A stretch of 64,000 bases of DNA from Snodgrassella alvi (GCF_040741455.2 NZ_CP160328.2:1739701-1803700); one strand, 5' to 3'. Positions 20,231-29,979 are shown, counted from the stretch's first letter. Notes: generated by a model from the sequence alone, not told the origin. Program-made: numbers and translations.

Positions 20231-20809
20231 TCAGCGTAAGCCGTTTTCGGCAGCAGGCAGTGTGACCATTTGCTGGAAAGACTGTGCCATAGTGTTTAAA
20301 TCTAACCAACCCATGCCGCTGAAAATTAATAGAATTACACTGCCGGCTAGACAAGTGATGAAACAATAGACAATATAAGCCAAGGCTACTTTAAATACAT
20401 TCTGCTGGCTAATGCGGACAAAACCACCTACTTGAACCACTATGGTCCAGATCATCCACGCCATTCCGGGCATGGCTAATGCGTGTGGAAAGTACAGTAT
20501 AGCTACCATGGGCAGAGTTAGTGCTTCCGTGACCAGTATGTAACCATACCATTGTCCGGGCTGCCGGTTGTAGTAGCTAAGAATAGATTGCATGGAAAAA
20601 CTCAGAACCGCCCAGCGCAATACAGTTAATACCATAATAAAAGCACTGATACCCGGTTGATGTCCGAGAAAGGGTGACATGTTCGCAATACTCATTAGGC
20701 CTAATGCCAAGAGTACGGCAATAAAGATAAACGGCGAATAACGATAATGCGTTTTAGGGTAAAACTGCATACGCAGTGCAGCCCAAGTGTCGATGAAAAA
20801 CTGATACAT
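20231..20809 (-). CDS. Uncharacterised inner-membrane protein, possibly YIP1-like
   Basis: 192 residues with about five hydrophobic segments and no signal peptide, so a polytopic inner-membrane protein. Layout loosely resembles YIP1-family proteins, but I see no diagnostic motif. It lies 138 bases upstream of the GAPDH gene on the same strand, with a long spacer before folD. An open frame overlapping its 5' end (20701-20889) is in another frame and not convincing. Function unknown. Confidence 0.55.
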   Translation of the reverse strand: MYQFFIDTWAALRMQFYPKTHYRYSPFIFIAVLLALGLMSIANMSPFLGHQPGISAFIMVLTVLRWAVLSFSMQSILSYYNRQPGQWYGYILVTEALTLPMVAILYFPHALAMPGMAWMIWTIVVQVGGFVRISQQNVFKVALAYIVYCFITCLAGSVILLIFSGMGWLDLNTMAQSFQQMVTLPAAENGLR

Positions 20810-21094
20810 TGAATCAATATCACTTTATGTTGTTGAATAAACCATAACAGCCATTTCATTAATCGTGCCAGCATTGTCTGGATTCGCATGCTATTTGGCA
20901 GAGTTTTCCGGTTATGATGGCGTTTTTTACGCCGTTTGGTTTTATTCTGTTGTTTATACGAAGATATGTTGGCTAATGGACTGATTGGTAAAATGTTAAT
21001 GCTAACCTGAGTTTTCAGATCAGTTTTGCAAAATTGATTGCTGTCTGTACAGGTTTGCTGCTCATTTGATTTCCGAATCAGACCTGAAGGAAAT

Positions 21095-21958
21095 TCAGTT
21101 TAGTTGAGTATCGTGTAGTTCAGCAGCTTGCAGCGTATTTTCCATCAAAGAGGCGATTGTCATGGGGCCGACGCCACCTGGCACTGGAGTTATCATTGCT
21201 GCACGCTCTCTAGCGTTGGCGAATGCTACATCACCGCATAACTGGCCGTTTTCCAACCGGTTTATTCCTACATCTATGACGATTGCGCCAGGTTTAATCC
21301 ATTCACCTTTGACAAAATTCGGCTGGCCTACACCCACTACAACAATATCGGCTGCCGCGACTTCCTGTGCCAGATTCTGCGTCGCGCTGTGACAAACTGT
21401 AACCGTGGCTCGAGCCAGCAGAAGCTCTAAAGCCTGCGGTCTGCCAACGATATTTGATGCACCTACTACTACAGCTTTTTTACCGGCTACATCAATTTGA
21501 TAAGCTTCCAGTAAGGACATTACACCTTTCGGTGTGCACGGACGCATTAGCGGCATCTTTACTGCCAGACGGCCTACATTATACGGATGGAATCCGTCGA
21601 CATCTTTATGCGGCACAATCCGCTCCAGTACAAGCTGACCATTTATATGTTTTGGTAAAGGTAGCTGTACCAGAATACCATCTACGCCCTTGTCGGCATT
21701 CATTTCATCAATGAGTGCCAGCAATTCTGATTCACTGGTCTGAGTAGGTAGTTCATAACTGCGTGATTCAAAGCCGATGGTTTCGCAGGCACGTTTTTTA
21801 TTGCGCACATATACAGCACTGGCTGGATCCTCGCCTACCAGTACGACCGCTAGGCAAGGACGGCGTAACTGATTATCCAGCCGCTGCTGCACACGACCCG
21901 CGAGTTTTTGCAGAATTTGTTCGGAAATTTTTTTGCCATCAATGAGTTGAGCGGTCAT
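21095..21958 (-). CDS. folD: Bifunctional methylenetetrahydrofolate dehydrogenase/cyclohydrolase FolD
   Basis: Converts 5,10-methylene-THF to 10-formyl-THF in two steps, feeding purine and formyl-Met synthesis. The 287 residues contain [13 protein letters not shown] (with the catalytic Lys of the YxxxK motif), [12 protein letters not shown], the NADP-binding [15 protein letters not shown] and the C-terminal [18 protein letters not shown]. Length is normal. It appears monocistronic. Confidence 0.96.
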   Translation of the reverse strand: MTAQLIDGKKISEQILQKLAGRVQQRLDNQLRRPCLAVVLVGEDPASAVYVRNKKRACETIGFESRSYELPTQTSESELLALIDEMNADKGVDGILVQLPLPKHINGQLVLERIVPHKDVDGFHPYNVGRLAVKMPLMRPCTPKGVMSLLEAYQIDVAGKKAVVVGASNIVGRPQALELLLARATVTVCHSATQNLAQEVAAADIVVVGVGQPNFVKGEWIKPGAIVIDVGINRLENGQLCGDVAFANARERAAMITPVPGGVGPMTIASLMENTLQAAELHDTQLN

Positions 21959-22136
21959 TAGCTAATTCCAGACAGAAAGATGAATAAAGAGGCTGTTGGC
22001 GGGCAACCAGCAGCTGAAACTCAGAAAAATGGCATTGTCGCATTTTTTAGCCTTGCTTTCATCTGCTTTTATTGATTGTGTGCAACCATAAATCGGCAAT
22101 ATTTCAAAAATATGGCAAAAAAATTAGGTTTACCTC

Positions 22137-22165
22137 TTGACGATGGTTTTTCAGAGCTGTATAGT
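22137..22165 (+). promoter_or_regulatory. Promoter of the tRNA-Pro/Arg/His operon
   Basis: -35 TTGACG (22137-22142), exact 17-base spacer, -10 TATAGT (22160-22165), ending 13 bases before tRNA-Pro. A C-rich stretch follows the -10, as is typical of stable-RNA promoters under stringent control. Confidence 0.8.
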
Positions 22166-22178
22166 TCGCCTCTCTCGT

Positions 22179-22256
22179 CGGGGTGTAGCGCAGCCTGGTT
22201 AGCGCATCTGCTTTGGGAGCAGAGGGTCGTGAGTTCGAATCCCACCACCCCGACCA
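22179..22256 (+). tRNA. tRNA-Pro (anticodon UGG)
   Basis: Cloverleaf with acceptor CGGGGTG / CACCCCG, D stem GCGC/GCGC, anticodon stem TCTGC/GCAGA with loop TTTGGGA (anticodon TGG), T loop TTCGAAT, and an encoded CCA end. The T stem has one A-C mismatch. First gene of a three-tRNA operon. Confidence 0.97.
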
Positions 22257-22294
22257 CATCGACTGAATCCTTATCCGGATAGATTTGAGAGTAC

Positions 22295-22371
22295 GCGCCC
22301 GTAGCTCAACCGGATAGAGCACCGGCCTTCTAAGCCGGGGGTTACAGGTTCGATTCCTGTCGGGCGCACCA
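22295..22371 (+). tRNA. tRNA-Arg (anticodon UCU)
   Basis: Acceptor GCGCCCG / CGGGCGC, anticodon loop CTTCTAA (anticodon TCT), T arm ACAGG-TTCGATT-CCTGT, CCA encoded. It lies 38 bases after tRNA-Pro. Confidence 0.97.
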
Positions 22372-22390
22372 AGTTTGAAAAGTTTTAATG

Positions 22391-22466
22391 GTGGCTGTAG
22401 CTCAGTTGGTAGAGCCCTGGATTGTGATTCCAGTTGTCGTGGGTTCGAGCCCCATCAGCCACCCCA
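22391..22466 (+). tRNA. tRNA-His (anticodon GUG)
   Basis: Acceptor GTGGCTG / CAGCCAC, with the first G facing the C before CCA, the identity element of tRNA-His. Anticodon loop ATTGTGATT carries GTG. CCA encoded. Last gene of the operon, followed at once by a terminator. Confidence 0.97.
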
Positions 22467-22470
22467 GATT

Positions 22471-22502
22471 AAAAGCCCAAGCCCTTTGCTTGGGCTTTTA
22501 GC
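22471..22502 (+). terminator. Rho-independent terminator of the tRNA operon
   Basis: Perfect 11-bp stem AAAAGCCCAAG / CTTGGGCTTTT with a 7-base loop, 4 bases after the tRNA-His CCA and followed by T-rich sequence. Confidence 0.92.
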
Positions 22503-22600
22503 TTTTATAGCCTTATCCTTTTACAGGTAGATATCGCCTGTTAAACTGGTAATCTTTAAAGCCTGACTCTGAGAGCTGTTTATCACTATGCTATCCCGCT

Positions 22601-23773
22601 ATGAATAAAACTGCAACTGAACTGCCCTCGTTAACCATAGCCTTGTGTGCTGGGGAGGCGTCCGGTGACTTGCTTGGCGCCCATCTGATGAATGCCATAC
22701 GTGCCCGTTATCCAAATGTGCAGTTTGTGGGTATCGGTGGGCCGCGTATGCTTGCTGCAGGTATTCGCAGTTTATATGATCAGGAAAAGCTGGCGGTACG
22801 TGGTTTTGTAGAAGTTGTAAAAAAACTTCCGGAAATTCTGGCCATTCGCCGAGGCCTAATTCATGCACTGAAAACGATTCGACCGCAGGTGTTTGTAGGA
22901 ATAGATGCACCGGATTTTAATCTGGGTGTGGCAGAAAGTTTAAAACATGCCGGTATTGCCACTGTGCATTATGTTAGCCCGTCTGTGTGGGCCTGGCGGC
23001 GCAAGCGTGTAAAAAAAATCGTCAGACAAGTTGATGAAGTGCTGTGTTTGTTTCCGATGGAACCGGAATTATATCGACAAGCAGGCGGGCGAGCGCGTTT
23101 TGTAGGTCATCCATTGGCGCAGACATTGCCGTTGCAGGTTGATCGTCAGGCCAGACGCCAGCAATTGAAACTACCTGAGCAGGCTCCGGTATTTGTATTA
23201 ATGCCGGGTAGTCGGGTGAGTGAAATTGATTTTATGGCGCCATTGTTTTTACAGGCAGCCGAAATCATCCGCCAGCGCTATCCGCAGGCTGAGTTTTTAA
23301 TGCCATTGGCTACTGCGGCAACGCGGCAGCGGATGCAAACTTTGCTGGCGCAGCCGGCATGGCAAAAACTGCCAGTACGTTTGATGTCTGCACATGCGGA
23401 AATGGCATGTCAGGCTGCTGATGTGACTCTGGTAACCAGTGGTACGGCTACGCTAGAAGTAGCCTTGTGTCAGTGTCCAATGGTAATCAGTTATAAGATA
23501 TCGCCATTAACCTATGCTTATGTAAAACATAAAATTAAAGTGCCTTATGTTGGGTTGCCTAATATTTTGTTAGACAGAGGCGTGGTGCCGGAGCTCTTAC
23601 AGGGAAATGCTACTCCGCAGAAGCTGGCTCAGGCGGTGATCCATTGGTATGAATCGCCAAAGGAAATTGAAAGCTTGCGAACAGATTTTTTGGCACTGCA
23701 TCAGCAGTTGCGTTTGAACACTGACGAACTAGCTGCACAGGCTGTGCTCCAGCACGCTATGGGGCAGGTATGA
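22601..23773 (+). CDS. lpxB: Lipid-A-disaccharide synthase
   Basis: Joins UDP-diacylglucosamine and lipid X to make the lipid A disaccharide at the inner face of the inner membrane. The 390 residues show [16 protein letters not shown] at the N-terminus, [10 protein letters not shown], and [12 protein letters not shown] and [11 protein letters not shown] typical of the family. The start lacks a clear Shine-Dalgarno. A seven-codon frame beginning at 22588 (ATGCTATCCCGCTATGAATAA) overlaps the lpxB ATG and may couple translation. Overlaps rnhB by 4 bases. Confidence 0.95.
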   Translation: MNKTATELPSLTIALCAGEASGDLLGAHLMNAIRARYPNVQFVGIGGPRMLAAGIRSLYDQEKLAVRGFVEVVKKLPEILAIRRGLIHALKTIRPQVFVGIDAPDFNLGVAESLKHAGIATVHYVSPSVWAWRRKRVKKIVRQVDEVLCLFPMEPELYRQAGGRARFVGHPLAQTLPLQVDRQARRQQLKLPEQAPVFVLMPGSRVSEIDFMAPLFLQAAEIIRQRYPQAEFLMPLATAATRQRMQTLLAQPAWQKLPVRLMSAHAEMACQAADVTLVTSGTATLEVALCQCPMVISYKISPLTYAYVKHKIKVPYVGLPNILLDRGVVPELLQGNATPQKLAQAVIHWYESPKEIESLRTDFLALHQQLRLNTDELAAQAVLQHAMGQV

Positions 23774-24381
23774 GCTTCGATTTAGGTATATTACCCGCTC
23801 ATGCCGGTGTGGACGAAGCTGGACGTGGCCCTTTAGTGGGCAGTGTTTATGCCGCAGCCGTGATTCTGCCGGCAAATTATGATTTACCCGGTCTCACTGA
23901 TTCCAAAAAATTATCTGAAAAAAAACGTGATGAGCTGGCGATACAGATTAAACAACAGGCAACTGCATGGTCTGTAGCCGCAGCCGATGTCAGTGAAATT
24001 CATCAGTATAATATTCTGTTTGCCACTATGCGCGCGATGGCTCGTGCGGTGATGAATTTGCATACTGTTCCTAGCAAAGTCTGGATAGATGGCAATCGCA
24101 TACCTACTGATTTAACCTTGCCGGCAGAAGCTGTAGTAAAAGGGGATTTGAAAATAGCTGCTGTGTCGGCAGCTTCGATTCTGGCTAAAACGGCACGGGA
24201 TGCAGAAATGTATGCGTTGCACCAGCAATACCCTCAATATGGTTTTGACCGGCACAAGGGCTATGGTACGGCCGCACATTTGGCTGCTCTCCGGCAATTT
24301 GGGGTATTACCCCAGCATCGTCAGGATTTTGCACCTGTAAAAGCTTTACTGCTACAGGGTAAATGCTTTGTAGAAATCTAA
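23770..24381 (+). CDS. rnhB: Ribonuclease HII
   Basis: Cleaves RNA in RNA-DNA hybrids and removes misincorporated ribonucleotides. The 203 residues begin with [20 protein letters not shown], holding the DE pair of the active site; further acidic residues lie in WIDGNRIP and [12 protein letters not shown] overlap with lpxB shows coupling, a neighbourhood common in proteobacteria. Confidence 0.95.
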   Translation: MSFDLGILPAHAGVDEAGRGPLVGSVYAAAVILPANYDLPGLTDSKKLSEKKRDELAIQIKQQATAWSVAAADVSEIHQYNILFATMRAMARAVMNLHTVPSKVWIDGNRIPTDLTLPAEAVVKGDLKIAAVSAASILAKTARDAEMYALHQQYPQYGFDRHKGYGTAAHLAALRQFGVLPQHRQDFAPVKALLLQGKCFVEI

Positions 24382-24505
24382 TTTTTTTAGGTTTGATTTT
24401 GTCTGGTGATATGGGAATTACTGGTGGCAAAAAAAGTCTGAGACACTGCCTATAATTGCAAGCTTGATAAGCGGAATAGTTGAAACAATATTTCTGGCGG
24501 CAAAT

Positions 24506-24539
24506 AAAAAAACGCTTTCTATTTCAGAAAACGTTTTTT
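24506..24539. terminator. Bidirectional terminator between rnhB and dksA
   Basis: Stem AAAAAACG-c-TTTCT / AGAAA-a-CGTTTTTT with one mismatch lies between convergent genes. A-run on one side and T-run on the other allow termination in both directions. Confidence 0.8.
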
Positions 24540-24558
24540 GGTGCTAATCAATTCAGTA

Positions 24559-24975
24559 TCAGTCCACAAACTGTTTTTTAATTCGCTCACGCCTTTCCTG
24601 TGCTTCGACAGACAGAGTTGCAGTCGGTCGAGCCAGTAAGCGTTTCAGGCCGATAGGTTCACCGGTATCTTGACAGAAGCCATAATCCCCTTCATCCAGT
24701 TGACGTAAAGAGGCTTGAATTTTGCTAAGTAGTTTGCGTTCGCGGTCACGGGTACGCAGCTCCAGAGCATATTCTTCTTCCAGTGTCGCACGGTCTGCCG
24801 GATCTGGAGTGGTAGATTGTTCCTGCAAATGACCGGCAGTATTATTGGCATTGTGAATCAGCTCATCCTGAAGTTTCAGCAGCAAATCACGGAAGAAGGC
24901 TTGATGTTCTTCATTCATGTACTCTTCTTCAGGGCCGTTCCAGGCTTGGATGTCTTGTTCAGTGAGTTTAGCCAT
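24559..24975 (-). CDS. dksA: RNA polymerase-binding transcription factor DksA, zinc-less variant
   Basis: Secondary-channel regulator that works with ppGpp to turn down stable-RNA promoters. The 138 residues carry the coiled-coil tip region (DPADRATLEEEYALELRTRDRE) and the C-terminal globular part. Of the four zinc cysteines of E. coli DksA, only the first remains (DYGFCQDTGEPI). The others align with Thr, Ser and Ala, so zinc binding is probably lost. Pseudomonas DksA2 is a known zinc-independent relative, and I believe Neisseria DksA has the same form. Regulation of the tRNA and ribosomal promoters in this window is a likely role. Confidence 0.92.
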   Translation of the reverse strand: MAKLTEQDIQAWNGPEEEYMNEEHQAFFRDLLLKLQDELIHNANNTAGHLQEQSTTPDPADRATLEEEYALELRTRDRERKLLSKIQASLRQLDEGDYGFCQDTGEPIGLKRLLARPTATLSVEAQERRERIKKQFVD

Positions 24976-25135
24976 TATACAGTCTTTCTTTTGCGTAGCT
25001 CATTTAAGCAATTAGCTCAGGAATTGACAACTAGCTCTGTTTTTGAACGACATAATCCAGTTGTCAGGCTGTTAAAAAAGTTCGGGCATGATAGCATGTT
25101 TTTATAATCTATTCGTAAATTTGCATTAGACAACA

Positions 25136-25699
25136 CTATCCACTAATCAGCCAGTATGAAATTTTATTTGCTGCCAGCGGTAACCACCAATCTAGACATA
25201 GCCATAATACAATTAGAATCACTGTCGCAGAAAAATCATATTTACCTAAGCGCAGTACAGCAAAAGGGCGGGTAAGAGGGGTGAAAATGCGCTGTAGGGT
25301 CAATAAAAGCACTGAATATGGCTTGCACAGGCTTAAAAACATTCGTAATACCAGACCGATGAACAACGCGTAACACATGGCTCTGAGTGAAAACAGAACA
25401 CTGGAAAATAAACTGGCTGCTATGCTACGCATATCTGGCTGTGTCCAGCCGAAAGTGGTAATGAGATTAATAACGGAAGCCAGAAAATAAATAATTAGGG
25501 TAGCCACAACGCAGGCGATATCCCATCTCCCTAGAGGTGGCACGATTCTGCGTAAAGGACGTATTAGCCAATTGGTTGTTCGTACACTGAATTGCGCCAG
25601 CGGATGTAAAAAAGGCAAATTTCCCCACTGTAGCAAAAGCCGTGCCCAGCACATGATGGCTAGGGCACTGGCTAACAGAAAAATAGTTTTACTGATCAC
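25136..25699 (-). CDS. yggT: YggT-family membrane protein
   Basis: Inner-membrane protein of the YggT family, which occurs near cell-division and proline genes; function unsettled. The 187 residues hold two YggT units: LLQWGNLPFLHPLAQF-type sequence near the N-terminus, and a second half with LVLRMFLSLCKPYS and RIFTPLTRPFAVLR. The start is GTG at 25699, with AAGGT overlapping the proC stop. It follows proC by 8 bases, so they form an operon. Confidence 0.88.
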   Translation of the reverse strand: MISKTIFLLASALAIMCWARLLLQWGNLPFLHPLAQFSVRTTNWLIRPLRRIVPPLGRWDIACVVATLIIYFLASVINLITTFGWTQPDMRSIAASLFSSVLFSLRAMCYALFIGLVLRMFLSLCKPYSVLLLTLQRIFTPLTRPFAVLRLGKYDFSATVILIVLWLCLDWWLPLAANKISYWLISG

Positions 25700-25707
25700 A
25701 AGTTACC

Positions 25708-26502
25708 TTAAGGAGCTAGTTGTTGTTGCATTTCTTCTGCACGGGCAACACTGGCTGCCACGCCATCAGCCACAACTTTTGATAGCTGATGCTGGTCGAA
25801 TACTGATGTGGCGGCAAAAGTGGTTCCCCCTTTGGAGGTGACATTTTTCTGTAACTGCACAAATTCAGTACCAGACTGTTCTGCCAGTGAAACTGCACCT
25901 TTGAATGTGCCCAGACTTAATTGATGAGCTTCTTTTGTGCTGAATCCTTGTTGTATGGCAGCCTGTTGTAAAGCATTAAGAAAATAGAATACATATGCTG
26001 GGCCACTGCCACTTATGCCAGCAATACGGTTAATGGCGCTTTCTTCGTCCAGCCAAACCACTTCTCCAGTGGTATGCATAATGTTTTCGGCCAGATTTTT
26101 ATCTGCTGTATCAATATTAGATGGTGCGTACAAACCGGAAATACCTAGGCCAATCTGACAGGGTGTATTAGGCATAATGCGGATGATGCGGTGGTGATTT
26201 TGAAGAAACTGGCTCAATGTGTTGATGGTTAATCCGGCAGCGATACTCAGCACTAAAGCACCGTTTAACTCAATACCGGCAGTTGACTGCTGCATATCCT
26301 GTGGTTTAACTGCCAGTACAAGTACGTCATCAGCATTCAGGCTAGGTAATTTTTCACTACACCTAACCTGATAACAGCTGCTCAAATGTTGGCGTTTTTC
26401 CAGATTACGGTCAATCACTTCGATATCATAGCCGCCTTGTTTGCTCATTCCTGCAACGATGGCTGTTGCCATATTACCGCCACCCAGAAAATAAATACTC
26501 AT
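25708..26502 (-). CDS. proC: Pyrroline-5-carboxylate reductase
   Basis: Last step of proline synthesis, reducing pyrroline-5-carboxylate with NAD(P)H. The 264 residues show the N-terminal dinucleotide fold FLGGGNMATAIVAGM, RIMPNTPCQIGLGI, and the C-terminal dimer and active-site motif ISGSGPAYVFYFLNAL with TSKGGTTFAA. First gene of proC-yggT. In many genomes yggS precedes proC; here yggS lies about 4 kb away. Confidence 0.95.
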   Translation of the reverse strand: MSIYFLGGGNMATAIVAGMSKQGGYDIEVIDRNLEKRQHLSSCYQVRCSEKLPSLNADDVLVLAVKPQDMQQSTAGIELNGALVLSIAAGLTINTLSQFLQNHHRIIRIMPNTPCQIGLGISGLYAPSNIDTADKNLAENIMHTTGEVVWLDEESAINRIAGISGSGPAYVFYFLNALQQAAIQQGFSTKEAHQLSLGTFKGAVSLAEQSGTEFVQLQKNVTSKGGTTFAATSVFDQHQLSKVVADGVAASVARAEEMQQQLAP

Positions 26503-26812
26503 TTCATTTCCTCTTTTTATTTATAAATATTAACAATTTGAATTCAACAATATTCCAGGCTTGAAGCGAATGAATATTGAATATGTAATTCAATATTATA
26601 TTCAAGATTTCTTGATACCGGTAAATGATTAAAGAGAGTTGTGGACTGAATAATCAGTCTTAAAGTTGTGCGTAGTTTTGCCAACAATATAATTTTATTT
26701 GATAATTTCAAAGCTAAATACTATTTAAAATTACTACATAAGTTGGAATTTATTTAAGCTATATGTTAAATATATTATCTAATCTGATAAATAATGATAA
26801 ATAAAGGTATTT
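26503..26812. other. AT-rich divergent spacer between proC and the VWA lipoprotein gene
   Basis: 310 bases, strongly AT-rich, between divergent genes. It should contain two promoters. I see repeated ATATT-type words but no clear promoter pair, RNA gene or open frame. Confidence 0.45.
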
Positions 26813-28486
26813 ATGTTGATAATAAATTCACAGCTAAGTAAAACCGGACGTTGTCTACTCGTGGCATGGGTTGTAGGGTTATTGAGCGCTTGTGGTTCAG
26901 TCCATACAGTAAATGATGCTAAAGGTAGGGTGAAGCAGGATGTTTCGGTAGCGGTCAATGCAGCGCCTAAGATAGGAAATTATGAATCCAGAATTGGCTT
27001 TAAAGGGGCTGAAACTTCACGCATATTTATGCAGACTGTGTACGAACATAATCAGTCAGATACAGCAAGGTATAAAAATTATTCAGATAATCCTATAAAA
27101 CAAGTGATTACAGAGCCGGTAAGTACATTCAGTCTGGATATGGATACGGCCAGCTATGCAAATAGTCGGCGGTTTATAGCTAATGGAAGAATGCCGCATC
27201 CTGATGCTGTACGGGTTGAGGAATTTATTAATTATTTTCCGGATGTTTCGAATGAAGTATTGAAACCTCTCCTAGGCTCCCCGTTTGCTGCAACTTATGA
27301 ACTGACACCCAGTCCATGGAATCCAAACAAGGTATTGCTGAGGGTAAATATCAAGGCTGAAAACGTCCAATTTAAAGAGTTACCGCCATCAAATCTGGTA
27401 TTCTTGGTTGACACCTCTGGCTCGATGGAAGGGCCGGATAGGTTAGATTTATTAAAAAAATCATTAAAATTATTAGTGAGCAGATTACGCCCGCAGGATA
27501 GAGTCTCTATTGTTACTTATGCAGGTAGTGCAGGGGTGGCGCTGGAACCAACATCAGGAAGCAATAAAGCCAAAATACTGGCTGCAATTGATAAGTTTGA
27601 GGCTGGTGGCAGTACAGCTGGCGGTGAAGGACTGAAGCTGGCTTATAAAATAGCTGAACAAGCCAAGGTAAAGGGTGGGATAAATCGCATATTACTGGCT
27701 ACTGATGGCGATTTTAATGTTGGTATAAACAATGATGAAGAATTAAAGGCACTCGTGAGCACTGAAAAAGATAAAGGGATAACCTTATCAACACTGGGTT
27801 TTGGAGATGATAATTTCAATGATGCAATGATGGTGCAGATTGCGGATGCAGGAAATGGAAACTATAGCTATATTGATAGTTTGCAGGAAGCCCAAAAGGT
27901 ATTACAGGAAGAAATGAGTGCAACTTTAGTTACTGTGGCTAAAGATGCAAAAGCACAGATTGAATTCAATCCTCGCCAAGTACTGGAGTACCGTCAAATT
28001 GGTTATGAAAAACGGCAGTTGAAACAAGAAGATTTTAATAATGATAAGGTGGATGCTGGTGATATAGGTGCAGGTAAAAAGGTTACAGTGCTGTATGAGC
28101 TTACTCTTGCCGGAGCCAAACCAAGTATTGATCCTTTGCGTTATCAACGCAAAAAAACGGATTCTGCCGGTGCTCAGAATGGAGAAATTGCTTTTCTCAA
28201 ATTACGTTGGAAAGAGCCTGGCAGTAAAAAAAGTGAAATGGTTTCTTTCCCAATAGAGAAGAAAGCGTTAGGAAGTTCTTTTGAGCAGGCAGGGGTTGAA
28301 ACTCGTTTCTTAGCGGCTGTGGCAGCATTCGGACAGAAACTGCGCCATAACCCAGAACTTGCAGAGACTTCTTACCAGCAGATTGCTAACTGGGCAGATA
28401 ATGCCAAGGGTAACGATCCTCAAGGCTATCGCAATGAGTTTGTCCGCTTGGTCAGAAAAGCTGCTGTTCTTGAAACAAGTAAATAG
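26813..28486 (+). CDS. VWA-domain lipoprotein (YfbK-like)
   Basis: 557 residues. A lipoprotein signal ends in lipobox LLSAC with Cys27, so the protein is probably membrane-anchored. Next comes a YfbK-type N-terminal region (TFSLDMDTASYANSRRF, DAVRVEEFINYF). The von Willebrand A domain has MIDAS motif DTSGS starting at residue 200 and ATDGDFNVG. The C-terminal part matches the DUF3520-type region of YfbK proteins. The closest named family is E. coli YfbK, of unknown role. It is monocistronic, flanked by AT-rich spacers, and ends near a terminator. Confidence 0.85.
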   Translation: MLIINSQLSKTGRCLLVAWVVGLLSACGSVHTVNDAKGRVKQDVSVAVNAAPKIGNYESRIGFKGAETSRIFMQTVYEHNQSDTARYKNYSDNPIKQVITEPVSTFSLDMDTASYANSRRFIANGRMPHPDAVRVEEFINYFPDVSNEVLKPLLGSPFAATYELTPSPWNPNKVLLRVNIKAENVQFKELPPSNLVFLVDTSGSMEGPDRLDLLKKSLKLLVSRLRPQDRVSIVTYAGSAGVALEPTSGSNKAKILAAIDKFEAGGSTAGGEGLKLAYKIAEQAKVKGGINRILLATDGDFNVGINNDEELKALVSTEKDKGITLSTLGFGDDNFNDAMMVQIADAGNGNYSYIDSLQEAQKVLQEEMSATLVTVAKDAKAQIEFNPRQVLEYRQIGYEKRQLKQEDFNNDKVDAGDIGAGKKVTVLYELTLAGAKPSIDPLRYQRKKTDSAGAQNGEIAFLKLRWKEPGSKKSEMVSFPIEKKALGSSFEQAGVETRFLAAVAAFGQKLRHNPELAETSYQQIANWADNAKGNDPQGYRNEFVRLVRKAAVLETSK

Positions 28487-29112
28487 TAATGAAGTGGATA
28501 ACGAAAAATAAAGCAAACGATTTTTGTCATACACTAGTAATCGATGGAACTATTTTGCAGCTTTTTCAATGTTTGTGAATTCGATTTCAACGAATAATCT
28601 CTTTTTGAAGCTTAAAAACCAGCTATAAAGGCTGGTTTTTTGTTTTCATTGTATCTGGTTTAGTTTTAAAAAAAGAAAAACCATTTCACAGGCATAAGAA
28701 TACATGCTGCATATAACAAATTAGGTAATGAAAGCAAAATGCGCTGCCTATGGCGGAGGAAAAAATTTTAGTATGCAGGAATTACGATTACAATTTAATT
28801 AAATAATTAATGTTTAATCGGCAAAGTAGGTATTTTTCTGCTGATGTATGCTAGTGCACATTTATCAGAAAACCTGATTAAATCTTTAAATTAAGGTGGT
28901 CTAAGCAACCAATATAATTTTTATGTTGGCAATTGGTATGTATTGTTGTTAGAAAGAAAAATTGTGATTTAAGGTGTTGTGGTAGGTAAGTATTTATTCC
29001 TGCCTGCATAATCTGCGTATAATCGGCATAAATTTATATATGTCTGCTTACATAGCAGATTTTTAGCACATTTGATAATTCTTAGATTATCAGATTGTAA
29101 AATGGCAATATT
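28487..29112. other. 626-base AT-rich spacer with no recognised gene
   Basis: Between the VWA gene and pdxY. It contains the VWA terminator (28614-28641) and a probable pdxY promoter element: TATAAT at 29018-29023, with a weak -35. The stretch 28660-29000 has no open frame longer than about 30 codons with a ribosome site, and I do not recognise a structured RNA family. An unannotated small RNA or gene remnant is possible. Confidence 0.45.
28614..28641 (+). terminator. Rho-independent terminator after the VWA lipoprotein gene
   Basis: Perfect 10-bp stem AAAAACCAGC / GCTGGTTTTT with a 7-base loop and a T-run. It lies 128 bases past the stop, leaving a long 3' untranslated region. Confidence 0.88.
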
Positions 29113-29979
29113 ATGAAAAATATACTTTCAATTCAGTCTCATGTGGTATTTGGTCATGCGGGTAACAGCGCAACGGTATTTCCTATCCGCCGATTAGGCG
29201 TTAATGTTTGGCCATTAAATACAGTCCAATTTTCTAATCACACACAGTACAGGCAGTGGCAGGGTACAGTGATGCCGGCTCAGCATTTACTGGATGTGGT
29301 TGATGGTATTGCGGCCATTGATGAACTGAAAAACTGTGATGCTGTATTAAGTGGATATATGGGTTCTGCCGAGCAAGGCAGTGCCATTATTGATATTGTC
29401 CGCAAAGTGAAGCAGGCCAATCCGCAGGCCATTTATTTCTGTGACCCAGTTATGGGCCATCCAGAAAAAGGCTGTATTGTTGCCGGAGGTGTGGCCGAAT
29501 TCTTATGTGATGTAGCCTTGCCACAGAGCGATATGATTGCGCCTAATCTGTTTGAACTTGAAGAGTTGAACAACAGGCAATGCATTCATAATGTGGAAGA
29601 AGCGGTTGCTGCCTCTCGGGCTCTTTGTACAAAAGGTCCGCGTGCTGTGCTAGTGAAACATTTAAGTCGTGCTGGGTATCAAACCGACCGCTTTGAAATG
29701 CTGTTGGTTACGCCGGATTCAGCATGGCATATTCACCGGCCTCTGGTGGATTTTGGCGAACGTCAACCTGTAGGCGTGGGTGATATGACAAGTGGAATTT
29801 TTCTGGCAGATTTTCTTTCCGGTAAATCTTTGCTTGAAGCATTTGAACATACAACTTCAGCTGTCTATGCGGTTATGCAGGAAACTTTAAAACGCCGGCA
29901 GTATGAATTGCAAATTGTAGCCGCTCAGGATGAAATTGCCCATCCGTCACAGTGGTTTAAGGCAGAAAAAATAGCTTGA
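29113..29979 (+). CDS. pdxY: Pyridoxal kinase PdxY
   Basis: Phosphorylates pyridoxal in PLP salvage. The 288 residues start [17 protein letters not shown], typical of Pdx[12 protein letters not shown] and the anion-hole/catalytic motif [15 protein letters not shown] (ribokinase-family GxGD) are also present. It faces yggS, a PLP-homeostasis gene, across a shared terminator, so two vitamin B6 genes sit side by side on opposite strands. Confidence 0.93.
   Translation: MKNILSIQSHVVFGHAGNSATVFPIRRLGVNVWPLNTVQFSNHTQYRQWQGTVMPAQHLLDVVDGIAAIDELKNCDAVLSGYMGSAEQGSAIIDIVRKVKQANPQAIYFCDPVMGHPEKGCIVAGGVAEFLCDVALPQSDMIAPNLFELEELNNRQCIHNVEEAVAASRALCTKGPRAVLVKHLSRAGYQTDRFEMLLVTPDSAWHIHRPLVDFGERQPVGVGDMTSGIFLADFLSGKSLLEAFEHTTSAVYAVMQETLKRRQYELQIVAAQDEIAHPSQWFKAEKIA

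Noticed and set aside
20701-20889. 62-codon frame overlapping the 5' end of the membrane protein gene
   Set aside because: Most of it is an alternative frame of the gene at 20231-20809, and its product resembles nothing known.
22026-22051. AAAAATG/CATTTTTT pair before the tRNA operon as a terminator
   Set aside because: Stem is almost pure A-T with a large loop and there is no gene that clearly ends there.
26503-26812. Repeated ATATT words as a possible repeat array
   Set aside because: No regular unit length or spacing; explained by AT-rich composition.
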